Origin: ANME-2 cluster archaeon | GTDB taxonomy: Archaea; Halobacteriota; Methanosarcinia; Methanosarcinales; Methanocomedenaceae | NCBI GenBank assembly: GCA_014237145.1 | Contig: JAAXOC010000092.1 | Coordinates: 1,569-57,864 of the forward strand | Length of the DNA: 56,296 nt | Reading direction: 5' to 3' | In this document: one piece after another, positions 25,019 to 34,782 of the stretch | Layout: each line of letters opens with the position of its first letter | Numbering within the stretch: the first letter of the stretch is position 1 | Position numbers and translations under genes: made by a program | The notes under the pieces: generated by a model | Seen by the model: only the letters and a program-made list of their open reading frames with translations | Told to the model about the DNA's origin: nothing | Databases searched by the model: none

Positions 25019-26392
25019 ATGCACAGGTTGGAAACACGGGCCAGGCAGTGTGCTGCTGCCATATTAAAAGAGAATAACATCCATGTAGTATCCCACATCG
25101 ATGCTGACGGATTGACATCTGCTGCCATTATATGCACTGCCCTTGAGAGGGCGGGTAAGGATTATTCAGTGGATTTTGTGCGTCAGCTTGATGAATCTAT
25201 CCTTGAGAAGATTGCTGATACTAACCCTTCCATAACAGTATTTACTGACCTGGGCAGTGGTATGCTTGAACAGATCAACAGCCTGGGTCTAAGTGCTGTG
25301 GTATCTGACCACCATATACCTACAGGTGACGGCCCTTACCATCTTAACCCACATGTGTTCAATATCAATGGTGCATACGAGATCAGCGGGTCAGGAGTAA
25401 CGTTTTTACTGGCACGGGCCATGGGCCGTAATGACGATCTGGCCGACCTGGCTGTAGTAGGTGCGGTAGGGGACCTGCAGCATGTCAAGCAGGGCAAGCT
25501 GATAGGAATTAACCGACAGATAGTGAAGCTGGGCATGGAAAATGGGGCCATACACTGCCAGCGTGACCTGACAATGTTTGGAAAACAGACCAGACCGATC
25601 TTTAAGATGCTGCAATATTCTTCAGACCCCTATCTACCAGGCCTGTCAGGGAATGAGGAGGCATGTATCGGATTTTTAAAGAATACGGGCTTGCGTTTCC
25701 AGGGCGAGAAGTGGTTGAGGTGGATAGACCTGGAACAGGATGAGAAGCAGAGGGTGATCTCTGGTCTGATACAGTACTGTATGAGTGCGGGAATTGCTGT
25801 AAATAAGATCGAAAGACTGGTGGGGGAGGTATATACTCTTTTGCGTGAGCGCGAAGGTACTGAAACCAGGGATGCTTCCGAATACTCGACACTGCTCAAT
25901 GCAACTGCCAGGTATGACCGTGCTATGACCGGCCTTGCCGTATGCCGGGGGGACAGGGATAAAGAATACGAGAATGCTATACAGCTCCTGGCAGAGCATA
26001 GACGCAATCTGGTTGAAGGGATCAACCTGGTGAAAGAGCGGGGTGTGACAACACTTGAAAACCTGCAGTATTTTGATGCAGGTCATAAGATCAAGGATAC
26101 GATCGTTGGTATAGTAGCAGGAATGAGTGTAAGTGTTGTTGGTAACAGGAAACTGCCCATAATCGCATTTGCAGATGCCCGGGATGGCGTGAAAGTTTCC
26201 GGCAGGGGAAACTATGACCTTGTGCACAAGGGCCTGAACCTTTCTGCGGCCATGAGCAGTGCTGCCGGGTCAGTAAATGGAATGGGGGGCGGCCATGATA
26301 TTGCCGCAGGAGCTACCATCCCAAAAGAAGCAAAATCCGAGTTCATCAAGATGCTTGACAGGATAATCGGTACCCAGTTACGTAGAATATAG
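25019..26392 (+). CDS. DHH/DHHA1 RecJ-like nuclease (GINS-associated type)
   Basis: This 457-residue protein has DHH motifs HIDADG (26-31), FTDLGSG (about 75-81) and SDHH (about 96-99), and a C-terminal DHHA1 domain with SGRGNYDL and GMGGGHDIAAG. Archaeal members of this class act as 5'-3' single-strand exonucleases tied to the GINS/Cdc45-like replisome, or process RNA. The gene directly follows dnaG. All metal ligands seem present, so activity is expected. Confidence 0.88.
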   Translation: MHRLETRARQCAAAILKENNIHVVSHIDADGLTSAAIICTALERAGKDYSVDFVRQLDESILEKIADTNPSITVFTDLGSGMLEQINSLGLSAVVSDHHIPTGDGPYHLNPHVFNINGAYEISGSGVTFLLARAMGRNDDLADLAVVGAVGDLQHVKQGKLIGINRQIVKLGMENGAIHCQRDLTMFGKQTRPIFKMLQYSSDPYLPGLSGNEEACIGFLKNTGLRFQGEKWLRWIDLEQDEKQRVISGLIQYCMSAGIAVNKIERLVGEVYTLLREREGTETRDASEYSTLLNATARYDRAMTGLAVCRGDRDKEYENAIQLLAEHRRNLVEGINLVKERGVTTLENLQYFDAGHKIKDTIVGIVAGMSVSVVGNRKLPIIAFADARDGVKVSGRGNYDLVHKGLNLSAAMSSAAGSVNGMGGGHDIAAGATIPKEAKSEFIKMLDRIIGTQLRRI

Positions 26393-26582
26393 ATTTTTTA
26401 TGACCCGTGAATTTAATGGAAATTCAAGCTTTTTCGAAACTGCGGAAAGTAGGCTCTTCACACTTATTCCATATAGAGAAGCCTTATAGGTACCTATTTA
26501 GATAATCAAGATAAATTTGTTGTCGAAAACGAAGTGTTTTTCAAGGACGGATGCAAATCAATATATTATTCAGTGATCACCA

Positions 26583-27134
26583 ATGGAAATAGTAAAAGGC
26601 GGACCTACAAAACCTGAAATTGCAGCAATAACACTTTTAAAACTAAAACCTTCTCCCGGTGATGTGATTGCCGATATCGGGTGCGGAACCGGTAGTATAT
26701 CCATTCTGGCCGCCAAAAAAGCAGGTTTTGTATATGCTATTGACTCCAGGGAAGAAGCAATAACAGTTACAGAAAAGAACATAAAAGAATCACACATCAA
26801 CAACATTAAATTAATTCAAGGTGAGGCACCAGGCGTGCTGGATGAACTGCCGCTCCTTGACTGTGCATTCATAGGAGGGACAAGAAATATCAAACCCGTA
26901 CTGCAGCAGTTGAAGAAAAAAGTAACAAACAGGATTGTGGTAAATGCCGTCAGGATACAGACAGTTACAAACATCATTAAGATCATGCAGGATCTGGAAA
27001 TATTCAGTGAAGTAGTACATGTCCAGATATCAAAAAGCTATGAACTTGCAGGTGAGATTGCATTCAAACCTTTAAACCCTGTTTATATCATTGTTGGTGA
27101 TACCAGCAAAGAAGCATACAGGGAGGAGCCTTAA
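26583..27134 (+). CDS. cbiT: Cobalt-precorrin-6B C15-methyltransferase (decarboxylating)
   Basis: This 183-residue class I methyltransferase has the SAM-binding GxGxG loop ADIGCGTGSISI (30-41) and the CbiT-typical GGPTKPEIAAITLLKL N-terminus. CbiT methylates C15 and removes the C12 acetate carboxyl in anaerobic cobalamin synthesis. It is the first gene of a tightly packed operon (the next ATG directly follows its stop). The upstream 190 bp hold TATA-like CCTTATAGG near 26481. Confidence 0.92.
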   Translation: MEIVKGGPTKPEIAAITLLKLKPSPGDVIADIGCGTGSISILAAKKAGFVYAIDSREEAITVTEKNIKESHINNIKLIQGEAPGVLDELPLLDCAFIGGTRNIKPVLQQLKKKVTNRIVVNAVRIQTVTNIIKIMQDLEIFSEVVHVQISKSYELAGEIAFKPLNPVYIIVGDTSKEAYREEP

Positions 27135-27752
27135 ATGCTGGTTGGAGTAGGACTTGGTCCGGGTGATCCTGACCTGATGACAATTAAAGCTGTTGAGACC
27201 TTGAAGCGTGCTGATATTATTTTTGTACCCGGGCGTCTGGCATCTGATCTGGTTGAACCATATGGTACGCCGCATATACTGGAATTTCCTATGACAAGGG
27301 ATAAAGATGTATTACAGTCCCACTGGGAAAATAATGCTGATAAGGTGGCTGAATATGCAAGAGATGGACTGGCAGCTTTCGGTCTTATTGGCGATCCCAA
27401 TTTCTTTAGTACCTTCACACACCTTAGCAGGATCATCAAACTGCGCCATCCCGGGATTTTCATTGAAACTATTCCGGGCATCAGTTCTATAACGGCTTTT
27501 GCATCCAGAACCAATATCAGTATAGATACCTCCTTTACGGTTAGTGACGGAAGCCCTGTCAATGATAGAATAATCTTAAAAGCCAGACAACCAAAAAAGA
27601 TCGTCGAAACACTGCGCTTAGAGGGATTTAGTGATTTCATTCTGGGCCAGCGTTTATTCTCAGACACCGAAGAGATAATTACGAATACAGACGATATGCC
27701 TGATACAGGCGACTATTTCAGTATCATCCATGCGAGGAAACAACGTGACTGA
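27135..27752 (+). CDS. cbiL: Cobalt-factor II / precorrin-2 C20-methyltransferase
   Basis: This 205-residue tetrapyrrole methylase has the family N-terminus [17 protein letters not shown] and [15 protein letters not shown]. CbiL adds the C20 methyl group in corrin-ring synthesis. It is slightly short compared with bacterial CbiL (about 230), in line with archaeal versions. It starts immediately after cbiT and overlaps the start of cbiF. Confidence 0.88.
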   Translation: MLVGVGLGPGDPDLMTIKAVETLKRADIIFVPGRLASDLVEPYGTPHILEFPMTRDKDVLQSHWENNADKVAEYARDGLAAFGLIGDPNFFSTFTHLSRIIKLRHPGIFIETIPGISSITAFASRTNISIDTSFTVSDGSPVNDRIILKARQPKKIVETLRLEGFSDFILGQRLFSDTEEIITNTDDMPDTGDYFSIIHARKQRD

Positions 27753-28515
27753 TAATAAAAATAATAATAGCAATGATCGTAATAAAAATAATAATTGCGA
27801 TAATAGCAAAATATATTTTATAGGAGCAGGTCCCGGCGACCCTGAACTAATTACAGTGAAAGGACAAAGACTGCTTAACAGTGCCGACCTGATAGTATAT
27901 GCAGGCTCACTGGTAAATCCTGAACTGCTTAGCAGTACAGATGCACAAAAGATCAACAGCTACGGGATGCAACTTGAAGATATCACCAGTACAATGGTAG
28001 AAGCTCTCAGTAGAGGTGAAAAGGTAGTCAGGCTGCATAGTGGTGACCCGTCGTTATATGGTGCGATCATAGAACAGATCGATGAACTGGCAAAACACAA
28101 TGTTGAAGTAGAGATCATACCCGGAGTATCTTCTTTATTTGCCACCAGCGCAGCACTGGGTATCCAGTTGACATTAAAAGGAGTTAGTGAAACACTGATC
28201 ATTTCCAGACCCGCAGGAGAGACCCTAAAGGAAGATGACTTAAAAGCACTATCCAGGCACGGTGCAACCATGGCAGTATTCTTAGGAACCCATACAATAG
28301 ATGAAATTATGAAAACAGTGGAATATCCTCCTGATACACCTGTAGCTGTGGTCTATCATGCCTCCTGGAAAGACCAAAAGATAATCAAAGGTACAGTCAA
28401 AGATATCGCAGAAAAGGTCATAACAGCAGGACTTACCCAATCTGCTATGATACTCATCGGCGGAGTGGTGGATCCAGTACAGTACAGGAGGTCTCATTTA
28501 TACTCACCGCAATAA
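27745..28515 (+). CDS. cbiF: Cobalt-precorrin-4 C11-methyltransferase
   Basis: The likely start is GTG 27745, with GAGGAA 7 nt upstream and overlap with the cbiL stop. ATG 27730 is the alternative. The first 20 or so residues are an Asn/Lys/Asp-rich tail encoded by an AAT/AAA-type simple sequence. The methylase follows ([44 protein letters not shown]). CbiF methylates C11. The low-complexity tail is unusual and probably non-essential. Confidence 0.9.
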   Translation: MTDNKNNNSNDRNKNNNCDNSKIYFIGAGPGDPELITVKGQRLLNSADLIVYAGSLVNPELLSSTDAQKINSYGMQLEDITSTMVEALSRGEKVVRLHSGDPSLYGAIIEQIDELAKHNVEVEIIPGVSSLFATSAALGIQLTLKGVSETLIISRPAGETLKEDDLKALSRHGATMAVFLGTHTIDEIMKTVEYPPDTPVAVVYHASWKDQKIIKGTVKDIAEKVITAGLTQSAMILIGGVVDPVQYRRSHLYSPQ

Positions 28516-29429
28516 TTTACCTGCAGCATAATTATGAAGCAGCCGTCAAGGTCAGGGAATGTATAGGTGGAGACCTGATACTGTTTGATGATAATGCTTT
28601 TAAAAAGGCATTTTCAGAGTATGAAGCCATCATAGCGGTAATGGCATGCGGCATTGCAGTAAGGCAGCTCGCCCCCTTACTTAAGGACAAATGGGATGAC
28701 CCGCCGGTTGTAGTGGTAGATGCAGGACTCAATAATGCTATATCATTATGCGGCGGTCATCATGGTGCTAATGAACTTGCAAAGCGTCTCGCAAAATCCG
28801 GAGCACATCCGGTAATAACTACAGCTACTGAAGTATTGCACCGGCCCAGTGTGGAAACTATAGCAGATACACTGGACTGCGAGATAGTGAACAGGGATTC
28901 CACCAGGGCAGTGAATTCCTATTTGCTCAAGTCAGACCTGCCAGTGATCAATATCTCAGGACCAAAAGTGGTTATGGTTGACCCTGATGTTACAGTGCTT
29001 AAAAATAAAGGAGTGAGGAAAGAAGGGGTAGAGGTGGAAGGAGTGAGGGAAGAAGGAGATAACCAGAAGACAGGTGTTATTATAGGTATAGGTACCAGAC
29101 GCGATGTGAGTTCAGGCAATGTTGTAGATGCTGTGAATAAAGCTCTGGCTGAGCAAGAATTGAAATTATCGGATGTTGAACTGTTTGCCTCTGCAACGAT
29201 CAAAGAGAATGAATCCGGACTTATTGAAGCTGTTTTTGGGATGGGGGGACAGATCGTATTTATCCCTGCTAAAGTGATCAATTCCATCAATGTACCTTCC
29301 GCATCCGAGGCAAAAAGACTGGGACTCAATGGCGTATGTGAACCTTGTGCACTGGCCTTGAGCCGGGAAAATAAACTGATTATGAAAAAGAAGGTATATG
29401 ACAATGTCACCATCGCAATCGCACAATAA
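28500..29429 (+). CDS. cbiG: Cobalt-precorrin-5A hydrolase, apparent ATA start
   Basis: CbiG opens the delta-lactone of cobalt-precorrin-5A, releasing acetaldehyde. The conserved core is present ([31 protein letters not shown], then C-terminal [11 protein letters not shown] and [12 protein letters not shown]). The first ATG (28641) would remove 47 residues of conserved N-terminal domain. The frame is open upstream, and GGAGG (28487-28491) sits 8 nt before ATA at 28500, giving (M)[10 protein letters not shown]. No ATG, GTG or TTG occurs in between. A Lys/Glu/Gly-rich linker lies between the two domains. It overlaps cbiF by 16 bp and cbiH by 32 bp. Confidence 0.8.
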   Translation: MLTAIIYLQHNYEAAVKVRECIGGDLILFDDNAFKKAFSEYEAIIAVMACGIAVRQLAPLLKDKWDDPPVVVVDAGLNNAISLCGGHHGANELAKRLAKSGAHPVITTATEVLHRPSVETIADTLDCEIVNRDSTRAVNSYLLKSDLPVINISGPKVVMVDPDVTVLKNKGVRKEGVEVEGVREEGDNQKTGVIIGIGTRRDVSSGNVVDAVNKALAEQELKLSDVELFASATIKENESGLIEAVFGMGGQIVFIPAKVINSINVPSASEAKRLGLNGVCEPCALALSRENKLIMKKKVYDNVTIAIAQ

Positions 29430-30177
29430 CGGGATGCTCTATGTAGTAGGGATCGGGCCTGGGTCGCCCGATCATATGACCATAAAAGCAACAGATGTAA
29501 TAAAGAATGCAGATATCATTATCGGTAACAGTACATATCTCGATCAGATCAGCCATCTGGTAAAAAGCCAGCAGGTGATAAGATCAACAATGGGGCAAGA
29601 AGTGGAAAGGGCAAAAAAAGCCATCCAGTTAGCCCGGGACAATACCGTGGCTATGGTCAGTGGTGGTGATTCCAATATTTATGGTATGGCAGGTCTGGTG
29701 CTGGAAGTAGCCAGGCATGAAAATTCACAAGCATATATTGAGATCGTGCCTGGTGTAACAGCTTTAAGTGCTGTGGCAAGTTTGCTGGGTGCTCCTGTTG
29801 TTACGGATTTTGCAGTGATCAGTCTGAGTGATCTGCTCACACCATGGGATACTATTGAGAAACGTTTGCATGCAACGACAAAGGCAGATATGGTAATAGG
29901 TATCTATAATCCAAAAAGCAGGCAGAGGAACAATAACTTTCAAAAAGCTGTTAAAATTATCCGGCGCAGCAGGGAAGATACCGTACCTGTAGGTATTGTT
30001 AAAAATGCGCTGCGCAGTCAAGGTGAATCAGTCATCGTAACCACACTGGGTAAAGTGCTGGAATATGACGATGAAGTGGACATGAGAACTACGGTGATCA
30101 TTGGAAACAGTGAATCCGGAATATGGAATTCCAGGATAATCACACCAAGGGGGTATCATAAGAAATATGACTACTGA
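29398..30177 (+). CDS. cbiH: Cobalt-factor III C17-methyltransferase
   Basis: This 259-residue tetrapyrrole methylase has LYVVGIGPGSPDHMTIKA, SGGDSNIYGMAG, VPGVTALSAVASLLGAP and the CbiH/CobJ-typical IGIYNPKSRQR. It methylates C17 with ring contraction. Starts at 29398, 29404 or 29434 are possible. The last gives MLYVVGIGPG, the usual family N-terminus. The gene overlaps cbiG and cbiC. Confidence 0.92.
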   Translation: MTMSPSQSHNNGMLYVVGIGPGSPDHMTIKATDVIKNADIIIGNSTYLDQISHLVKSQQVIRSTMGQEVERAKKAIQLARDNTVAMVSGGDSNIYGMAGLVLEVARHENSQAYIEIVPGVTALSAVASLLGAPVVTDFAVISLSDLLTPWDTIEKRLHATTKADMVIGIYNPKSRQRNNNFQKAVKIIRRSREDTVPVGIVKNALRSQGESVIVTTLGKVLEYDDEVDMRTTVIIGNSESGIWNSRIITPRGYHKKYDY

Positions 30178-30853
30178 TCTATTAACAACCGCCGGACAGC
30201 ATACTAAGAAAATCGATCCCGAACTTGTCCGAAGATGTATAGAACCGGGAGCTACAACTCCTGAAGCCATGACTATATCAGAAGCAGGCCGCGCTATTGC
30301 AAGAGAGATCGTAGGAGATAATGGTCCGGAAGATGGGATACGCCAGCGCTGTGTAGTAGCCACTGGAGATCCGGCAATTAAGGACCTGCTGGTGTTTAGC
30401 AATGACCCGGTTAAAGCCGGGATTGGTGCCATATCTGCAGGTGTGACTATATATACTGATATAAGGATGGTAAAGACAGGTATTATCAAGAAAGGACATG
30501 AGTGTCAAATAGAGTGCGTACTGGATATAGAAGGTGCTCCACAACTTGCCCAAAAGTTAGGTATTACCAGGACATCGGCGGGTTTTCTGAGTGCTGCACA
30601 GGGTCTTGAGAATTCTATTATAGTCATTGGAAATGCACCTTCGGCTGCTATTACTGTTTCCCGTATGGTGGAATATGGTATCAGGCCGGTCATGATCGTG
30701 GCTGTTCCTGTGGGATTCGTGAACGCTGCCGAATCAAAAGAAAAGATAAGGAAAATAGACATACCATCCATAATCTGCACTGGAACCAGGGGGGGTACAC
30801 CTGTGGCAGTAGCCTGCATTAATGAGATGATAATCATGTCAGGCAAGGTATAA
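30167..30853 (+). CDS. cbiC: Cobalt-precorrin-8 methylmutase
   Basis: This 228-residue protein matches CbiC: VRRCIEPGATTPEAMTISEAGRAI, GDPAIKDLLVFS, AGVTIYTDIRMV and VPVGFVNAAESKE. It moves the C11 methyl to C12 to form cobyrinic acid. It overlaps cbiH by 11 bp and ends 5 bp before the diamide synthase gene. Confidence 0.93.
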   Translation: MTTDLLTTAGQHTKKIDPELVRRCIEPGATTPEAMTISEAGRAIAREIVGDNGPEDGIRQRCVVATGDPAIKDLLVFSNDPVKAGIGAISAGVTIYTDIRMVKTGIIKKGHECQIECVLDIEGAPQLAQKLGITRTSAGFLSAAQGLENSIIVIGNAPSAAITVSRMVEYGIRPVMIVAVPVGFVNAAESKEKIRKIDIPSIICTGTRGGTPVAVACINEMIIMSGKV

Positions 30854-30858
30854 ATCCT

Positions 30859-32223
30859 ATGACAAAAGCTGTGATGATCACAGGGACCCACAGCGGTGTG
30901 GGTAAAACTACAGTATCACTTGGATTAATGGCAGCACTTACACGCAGGGGTATGTCAGTCCAGCCTTTCAAGGTCGGACCGGATTTTATAGACCCTTCAC
31001 ACCATACAGCTATCAGCGGTAATCCCTCCATGAACCTTGATTCTTACATCATGGGTACAAAGGGAGTATGCAGAACCTTTGCTAAATATCAAAACTCAGA
31101 CATATCCATTATAGAAGGTGTAATGGGCCTGTATGATGGTATTGAATCCACCCAGATCGCAAGCAGTGCCCACGTTGCTAAAACATTAGGTATACCTGTG
31201 CTGCTGGTTATCAATGTCCACGGCATGTCACGCAGTGCAGCGGCTGTGGCAAAAGGATACCAGATGCTGGACCCGGATGTTAACATTGCCGGACTGGTAT
31301 TAAATCAGGTAGGCAGCCCCAGGCACCGTAAACTTGTGGAAGATGCGCTAAAGGCTGAAGGTATTGATATTCCGGTAATAGGGTCTCTTCCTTCGAACAG
31401 GGAACTTTTCCTGCCATCCAGGCATCTGGGACTGTATATGGCTCATGAGCAGATGCAGGATTACGATAAACTTGCAGATTTTATTGATGCAAATGTTGAT
31501 ATGAATGCTTTGCTTGGGATATCATCAATACCTGATATCCCGAAAAATATAAAAAAAATAAATGAAGATGGAAATACAGAAATAGGTAAAGAAAAACGAT
31601 TCAATGTTATAATAGGCGTAGCAATGGATGGTGCTTTTTGTTTTTATTATCAGGAAATGATGGATGAATTACAAAAGCTTGGTGCTAAGCTTGTATTTTT
31701 CAGTCCCATGTCAGATGATCTGCCTGATATTGATGGATTGATATTAGGCGGCGGGTATCCAGAACTGTTTCCTGCCGAACTCTCATCCGGCAGTGCGCTA
31801 ACTGGCATCAGGAAGGCTACCGTGGACGGTATGCCAATATATGCGGAATGCGGCGGGCTGATGTATCTGGGAAAAAGTCTGGAAATTGAAGGACATACAT
31901 ACAAAATGGCTGGTGTACTGGATGCCAGGTCGAGCATGGTAGGGAGATTTCAGGCATTGGGATATACTGAAGCAGAAGTTGTGTGTGATAATCCTCTATC
32001 ATTAAAGGGACAGGTAATAAGAGGACATGAGTTCCATTATTCTATAACCGAATGCGACCGTGATGCCAGGTTTGCGTACAGTATGAATAGAGGGAAAGGT
32101 ATAGAGGACGCAAAGGATGGACTTATGGTATATAATACACTGGCTGGTTATATGCATACCCATCCTGCTTCTGCATCCATGGAACGGTTTGTGGATATGT
32201 GCAGGGAATACAGCCGCAGATAG
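30859..32223 (+). CDS. cbiA: Cobyrinate / Ni-sirohydrochlorin a,c-diamide synthase
   Basis: This 454-residue protein has an N-terminal ATP-binding domain (TGTHSGVGKTT; PFKVGPDFIDP) and a C-terminal glutamine amidotransferase-like domain with the nucleophile in YAECGGLMYLG and the distal HEFHYS. In methanogenic archaea this enzyme amidates both cobyrinic acid and Ni-sirohydrochlorin, the F430 precursor, where it is called CfbB. Its place after cbiC supports the cobalamin role here, and a dual role is plausible. Confidence 0.9.
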   Translation: MTKAVMITGTHSGVGKTTVSLGLMAALTRRGMSVQPFKVGPDFIDPSHHTAISGNPSMNLDSYIMGTKGVCRTFAKYQNSDISIIEGVMGLYDGIESTQIASSAHVAKTLGIPVLLVINVHGMSRSAAAVAKGYQMLDPDVNIAGLVLNQVGSPRHRKLVEDALKAEGIDIPVIGSLPSNRELFLPSRHLGLYMAHEQMQDYDKLADFIDANVDMNALLGISSIPDIPKNIKKINEDGNTEIGKEKRFNVIIGVAMDGAFCFYYQEMMDELQKLGAKLVFFSPMSDDLPDIDGLILGGGYPELFPAELSSGSALTGIRKATVDGMPIYAECGGLMYLGKSLEIEGHTYKMAGVLDARSSMVGRFQALGYTEAEVVCDNPLSLKGQVIRGHEFHYSITECDRDARFAYSMNRGKGIEDAKDGLMVYNTLAGYMHTHPASASMERFVDMCREYSRR

Positions 32224-32300
32224 TGTGCAGGAAACACAACTGCCGTAGTATGCATGAAATTTAACTGCCAATAGTATGCATGAAACACACATTCTGATAA
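32221..32300. repeat. Three imperfect 25-29 bp tandem units before cbiD
   Basis: Units start at 32221, 32246 and 32272 with the shared head TAGT(G/A)TGCA(G/T)GAAA and partly shared AACTGCC tails. The first unit includes the TAG stop of the preceding gene. The array fills the gap up to the cbiD ATG at 32302. Confidence 0.65.
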
Positions 32301-32301
32301 T

Positions 32302-33330
32302 ATGATCCTGATAGATCCTGTAAATAATTTTACCATTCCGCAGGAATGGATAGATAAGGTTGCAATACCACTGGATGAACTTAAAAAAGGCGTTTCTGAC
32401 GGACTGCTGGTAGTGCTTTCGAATGGAGATATCCTTAATCGGGGATTTACTACGGGAACTACATCTGCAGCTGCTGCCAAGTCAGCAGTCCTGTCCCTGA
32501 AGAAAAAGGATATGATCACGACAGTTTCGGTTCCCACACCTTGCGGTATAAGAGCAAAGCTGGATGTAAGGGCTTTGGCAGGAAGGGCAGAAGTTGTGAA
32601 AATACCAGGAGATCATGAAAGTGATGTAATAGGCGGGCTGGTGTTTGTAGCTAAAGCGCATCCTGCTAAGGATATTTCTTTGATAGCTGCAGATGGTATA
32701 GGTACGGTCACAAAGGGAGGCTTACAAGTAAAGGTGGGCGAACCTGCTATTAATCCTGTACCTGAACTCCAGATAATGGATGCTATTAAGGAAGGATTGA
32801 GCGAGACCGGACTTGAGGGTGCTGTTGTTACATTATCCGTACCTGATGGTAGGAAGGTGTCTGAAAAAACATTGAATTCTACTATTGGAGTAATGGGGGG
32901 TATCTCTGTTTTAGGTACTACCGGATTTGTCGAACCATGGAGTGACCACCTGGGTGAGGTTAAAATGGAATTGGTCAGTGATGCATCCAGGGTAGTACTG
33001 ACGACAGGAAGAATAGGTATGCGTTATTCCCAGATGCTGTTTCCCGAACATACAGTAGTTATGGTAGGCAGCAGGATCGATGAAGGCATCAATGCATCCG
33101 GAGGCGAAACAATTATATGCGGCCTGCCAGGCCTGATACTCAAATGGGCCGTACCTGGTATTCTGATTGCATCAGGGTTTAATACGGTACAGGAATTAAT
33201 AGAAACAGATAGAAATAGTCAGTTGATCGATAATGCAGTGGCTGCTGCAGTAGAAAGATCAAAAGGTGCAAGGATTGTGCTTGTTGACAGGAGTGGTGCC
33301 GTAATTCGTGACTCAGGTGGTGTGTTGTGA
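32302..33330 (+). CDS. cbiD: Cobalt-precorrin-5B C1-methyltransferase
   Basis: This 342-residue CbiD family protein has the characteristic RGFTTGTTSAAAAKSAV and ADGIGTVTKGGLQVKVGEPAINP. Also present are GITGGIS-like VMGGISVLGTTGFVEPWS and CGLPGLILKWA. CbiD adds the C1 methyl group in the anaerobic pathway. A short N-terminal extension (about 40 residues) precedes the core. It overlaps cbiE by 4 bp. Confidence 0.93.
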   Translation: MILIDPVNNFTIPQEWIDKVAIPLDELKKGVSDGLLVVLSNGDILNRGFTTGTTSAAAAKSAVLSLKKKDMITTVSVPTPCGIRAKLDVRALAGRAEVVKIPGDHESDVIGGLVFVAKAHPAKDISLIAADGIGTVTKGGLQVKVGEPAINPVPELQIMDAIKEGLSETGLEGAVVTLSVPDGRKVSEKTLNSTIGVMGGISVLGTTGFVEPWSDHLGEVKMELVSDASRVVLTTGRIGMRYSQMLFPEHTVVMVGSRIDEGINASGGETIICGLPGLILKWAVPGILIASGFNTVQELIETDRNSQLIDNAVAAAVERSKGARIVLVDRSGAVIRDSGGVL

Positions 33331-33917
33331 AGATCGTAGGTGTAGGTGTGGGTCCGGGTATGCTGACAGTGGAAGCAGCAAAGGCTATACAGCATGCAGA
33401 GGTGATTTACGGTTCAGAGCGTGCAATTGAACTGGCAGCAGAACATATTTGCTGTGAGATCAAACATATAAAGGATTATTCAAGATTGCATGAACTGCCT
33501 GATAATGCGGTTGTGCTGTCTACAGGAGACCCGAACCTTTCAGGACTTGGTAAATATGCGAGACCTGGCGATGTAGTGATACCTGGCATTTCTTCACTGC
33601 AGGCAGCATGTGCCAGGCTTCATATCGACCAATCCGGAATTGTAGTTATTACTGCACATGGAAGGGACCCGGCTCCTGCTGCTGTGAAACTAAGATCAGC
33701 TATAACTTTGGGATTTACTGTTTTTTTACTTCCGGCATATGAATTCGGGGTGGAGCAGGTAGCAGCAATGTTGCTAGATATGGGAATTGATGTACCTATT
33801 GCTGTTTTTGAGCGGCTTGGATACGAAGATGAACGGGTGGAAGTGGGAAGTGGGAGTGAACCACCATGTGTGAATTCCAAGTTGTATTGCATTATGGTGG
33901 GATATGCGATAGTGTGA
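33327..33917 (+). CDS. cbiE: Cobalt-precorrin-7 C5-methyltransferase
   Basis: The start is GTG at 33327, overlapping the cbiD stop. The 196-residue tetrapyrrole methylase has VGVGVGPGMLTVEAAKAI, LSTGDPNLSGLGK, IPGISSLQAACARL and VITAHGRDP. CbiE methylates C5, working with CbiT, which is at the other end of this operon. Confidence 0.92.
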   Translation: MKIVGVGVGPGMLTVEAAKAIQHAEVIYGSERAIELAAEHICCEIKHIKDYSRLHELPDNAVVLSTGDPNLSGLGKYARPGDVVIPGISSLQAACARLHIDQSGIVVITAHGRDPAPAAVKLRSAITLGFTVFLLPAYEFGVEQVAAMLLDMGIDVPIAVFERLGYEDERVEVGSGSEPPCVNSKLYCIMVGYAIV

Positions 33918-34014
33918 AAATAAATACAAATATTATTGATGAGCCATATGAATAATAGAAGTACGGCAAGAGAAGGAACATATCCGTCATTTCGGAGTTT
34001 AATAAAACGATACT

Positions 34015-34608
34015 ATGAGAATTGCAGTAATTGCGATACAGGGAAATGTAGAAGAACACATTGAATCTGCTAAGAAAGCAATGGAAGATATGGGCATCCC
34101 CGGAGAAGTGCTCCCTGTACGCCACAGCGGCACCATCCCAACATGCGACGCCATTATCCTGCCCGGCGGCGAGAGCACCACACTTGGGCGGCTTATGGCC
34201 CGTGAGGGCATAGATGTCGAGATCAAGGAAGCCGCCGCCGCAGGCAAACCTATAATGGGCACCTGTGCCGGCCTGGTACTGCTGGCAAAGGATGGCGGAG
34301 AGCAGGTTCTGCGGACTGGGCAGCAGCTGCTGGGTTTAATGGATATCAGTGTGGACCGCAACGCTTTCGGCGGCCAGAGGAAGTCCTTTGAAATACCGCT
34401 TGAGATATCGATGCTGGATTCACCGTATAATGTGGTGTTCATCCGTGCCCCTGTGATCACCAGGGTGGGACCGGATGTAGAAGTACTTGCACGTTTTAAC
34501 GATAAGATAGTGGCAGCCAGGCAGGGAAATATTTTAGGGCTGGCATTCCATCCGGAACTTACTGACGACCTGAGGATACATTATTATTTCCTTGGAATGA
34601 TGAAATAG
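34015..34608 (+). CDS. pdxT: Pyridoxal 5'-phosphate synthase glutaminase subunit PdxT
   Basis: This 197-residue class I glutaminase has ILPGGESTTLGRL, the nucleophile C84 in GTCAGL, and the His-Glu pair in FHPEL (about 178-180). PdxT releases ammonia from glutamine and channels it to PdxS, which makes PLP. pdxS is not in this window. GC content is higher than in the flanking cbi genes. It lies about 100 bp after cbiE. Confidence 0.95.
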   Translation: MRIAVIAIQGNVEEHIESAKKAMEDMGIPGEVLPVRHSGTIPTCDAIILPGGESTTLGRLMAREGIDVEIKEAAAAGKPIMGTCAGLVLLAKDGGEQVLRTGQQLLGLMDISVDRNAFGGQRKSFEIPLEISMLDSPYNVVFIRAPVITRVGPDVEVLARFNDKIVAARQGNILGLAFHPELTDDLRIHYYFLGMMK

Positions 34609-34674
34609 CCTGCTCATCACTGGAATAACCAGGTACGTAGTGAAGATCCGTACTGATTCTACTGAATATTGTGT

Positions 34675-34762
34675 TAAATGTTAAACATTTAGCAATCCTT
34701 ATATATGATATATTAAATCAATTAAACTTGTTATAACACCAATTTGCTTGAGTTATAACAAG
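34675..34762 (+). promoter_or_regulatory. Promoter of cobalt transporter with two palindromes
   Basis: TAAATGT-TAA-ACATTTA (34675-34691) lies just upstream of a TATA candidate (CCTTATATATGATATA, 34697-34712). A perfect 11-bp inverted repeat, CTTGTTATAAC at 34727-34737 and GTTATAACAAG at 34752-34762 with a 14-nt spacer, lies just downstream. The second palindrome has the wide-spaced geometry of metal repressor sites such as NikR. Metal-responsive control of cbiMNQO is inferred. Confidence 0.6.
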
Positions 34763-34782
34763 AAATACAACAGGTGAAATTT

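Noticed and set aside
34609-34782. Cobalamin riboswitch upstream of cbiM
   Set aside because: The region is too short and AT-rich and lacks any B12-box-like sequence. DNA palindromes explain it better.
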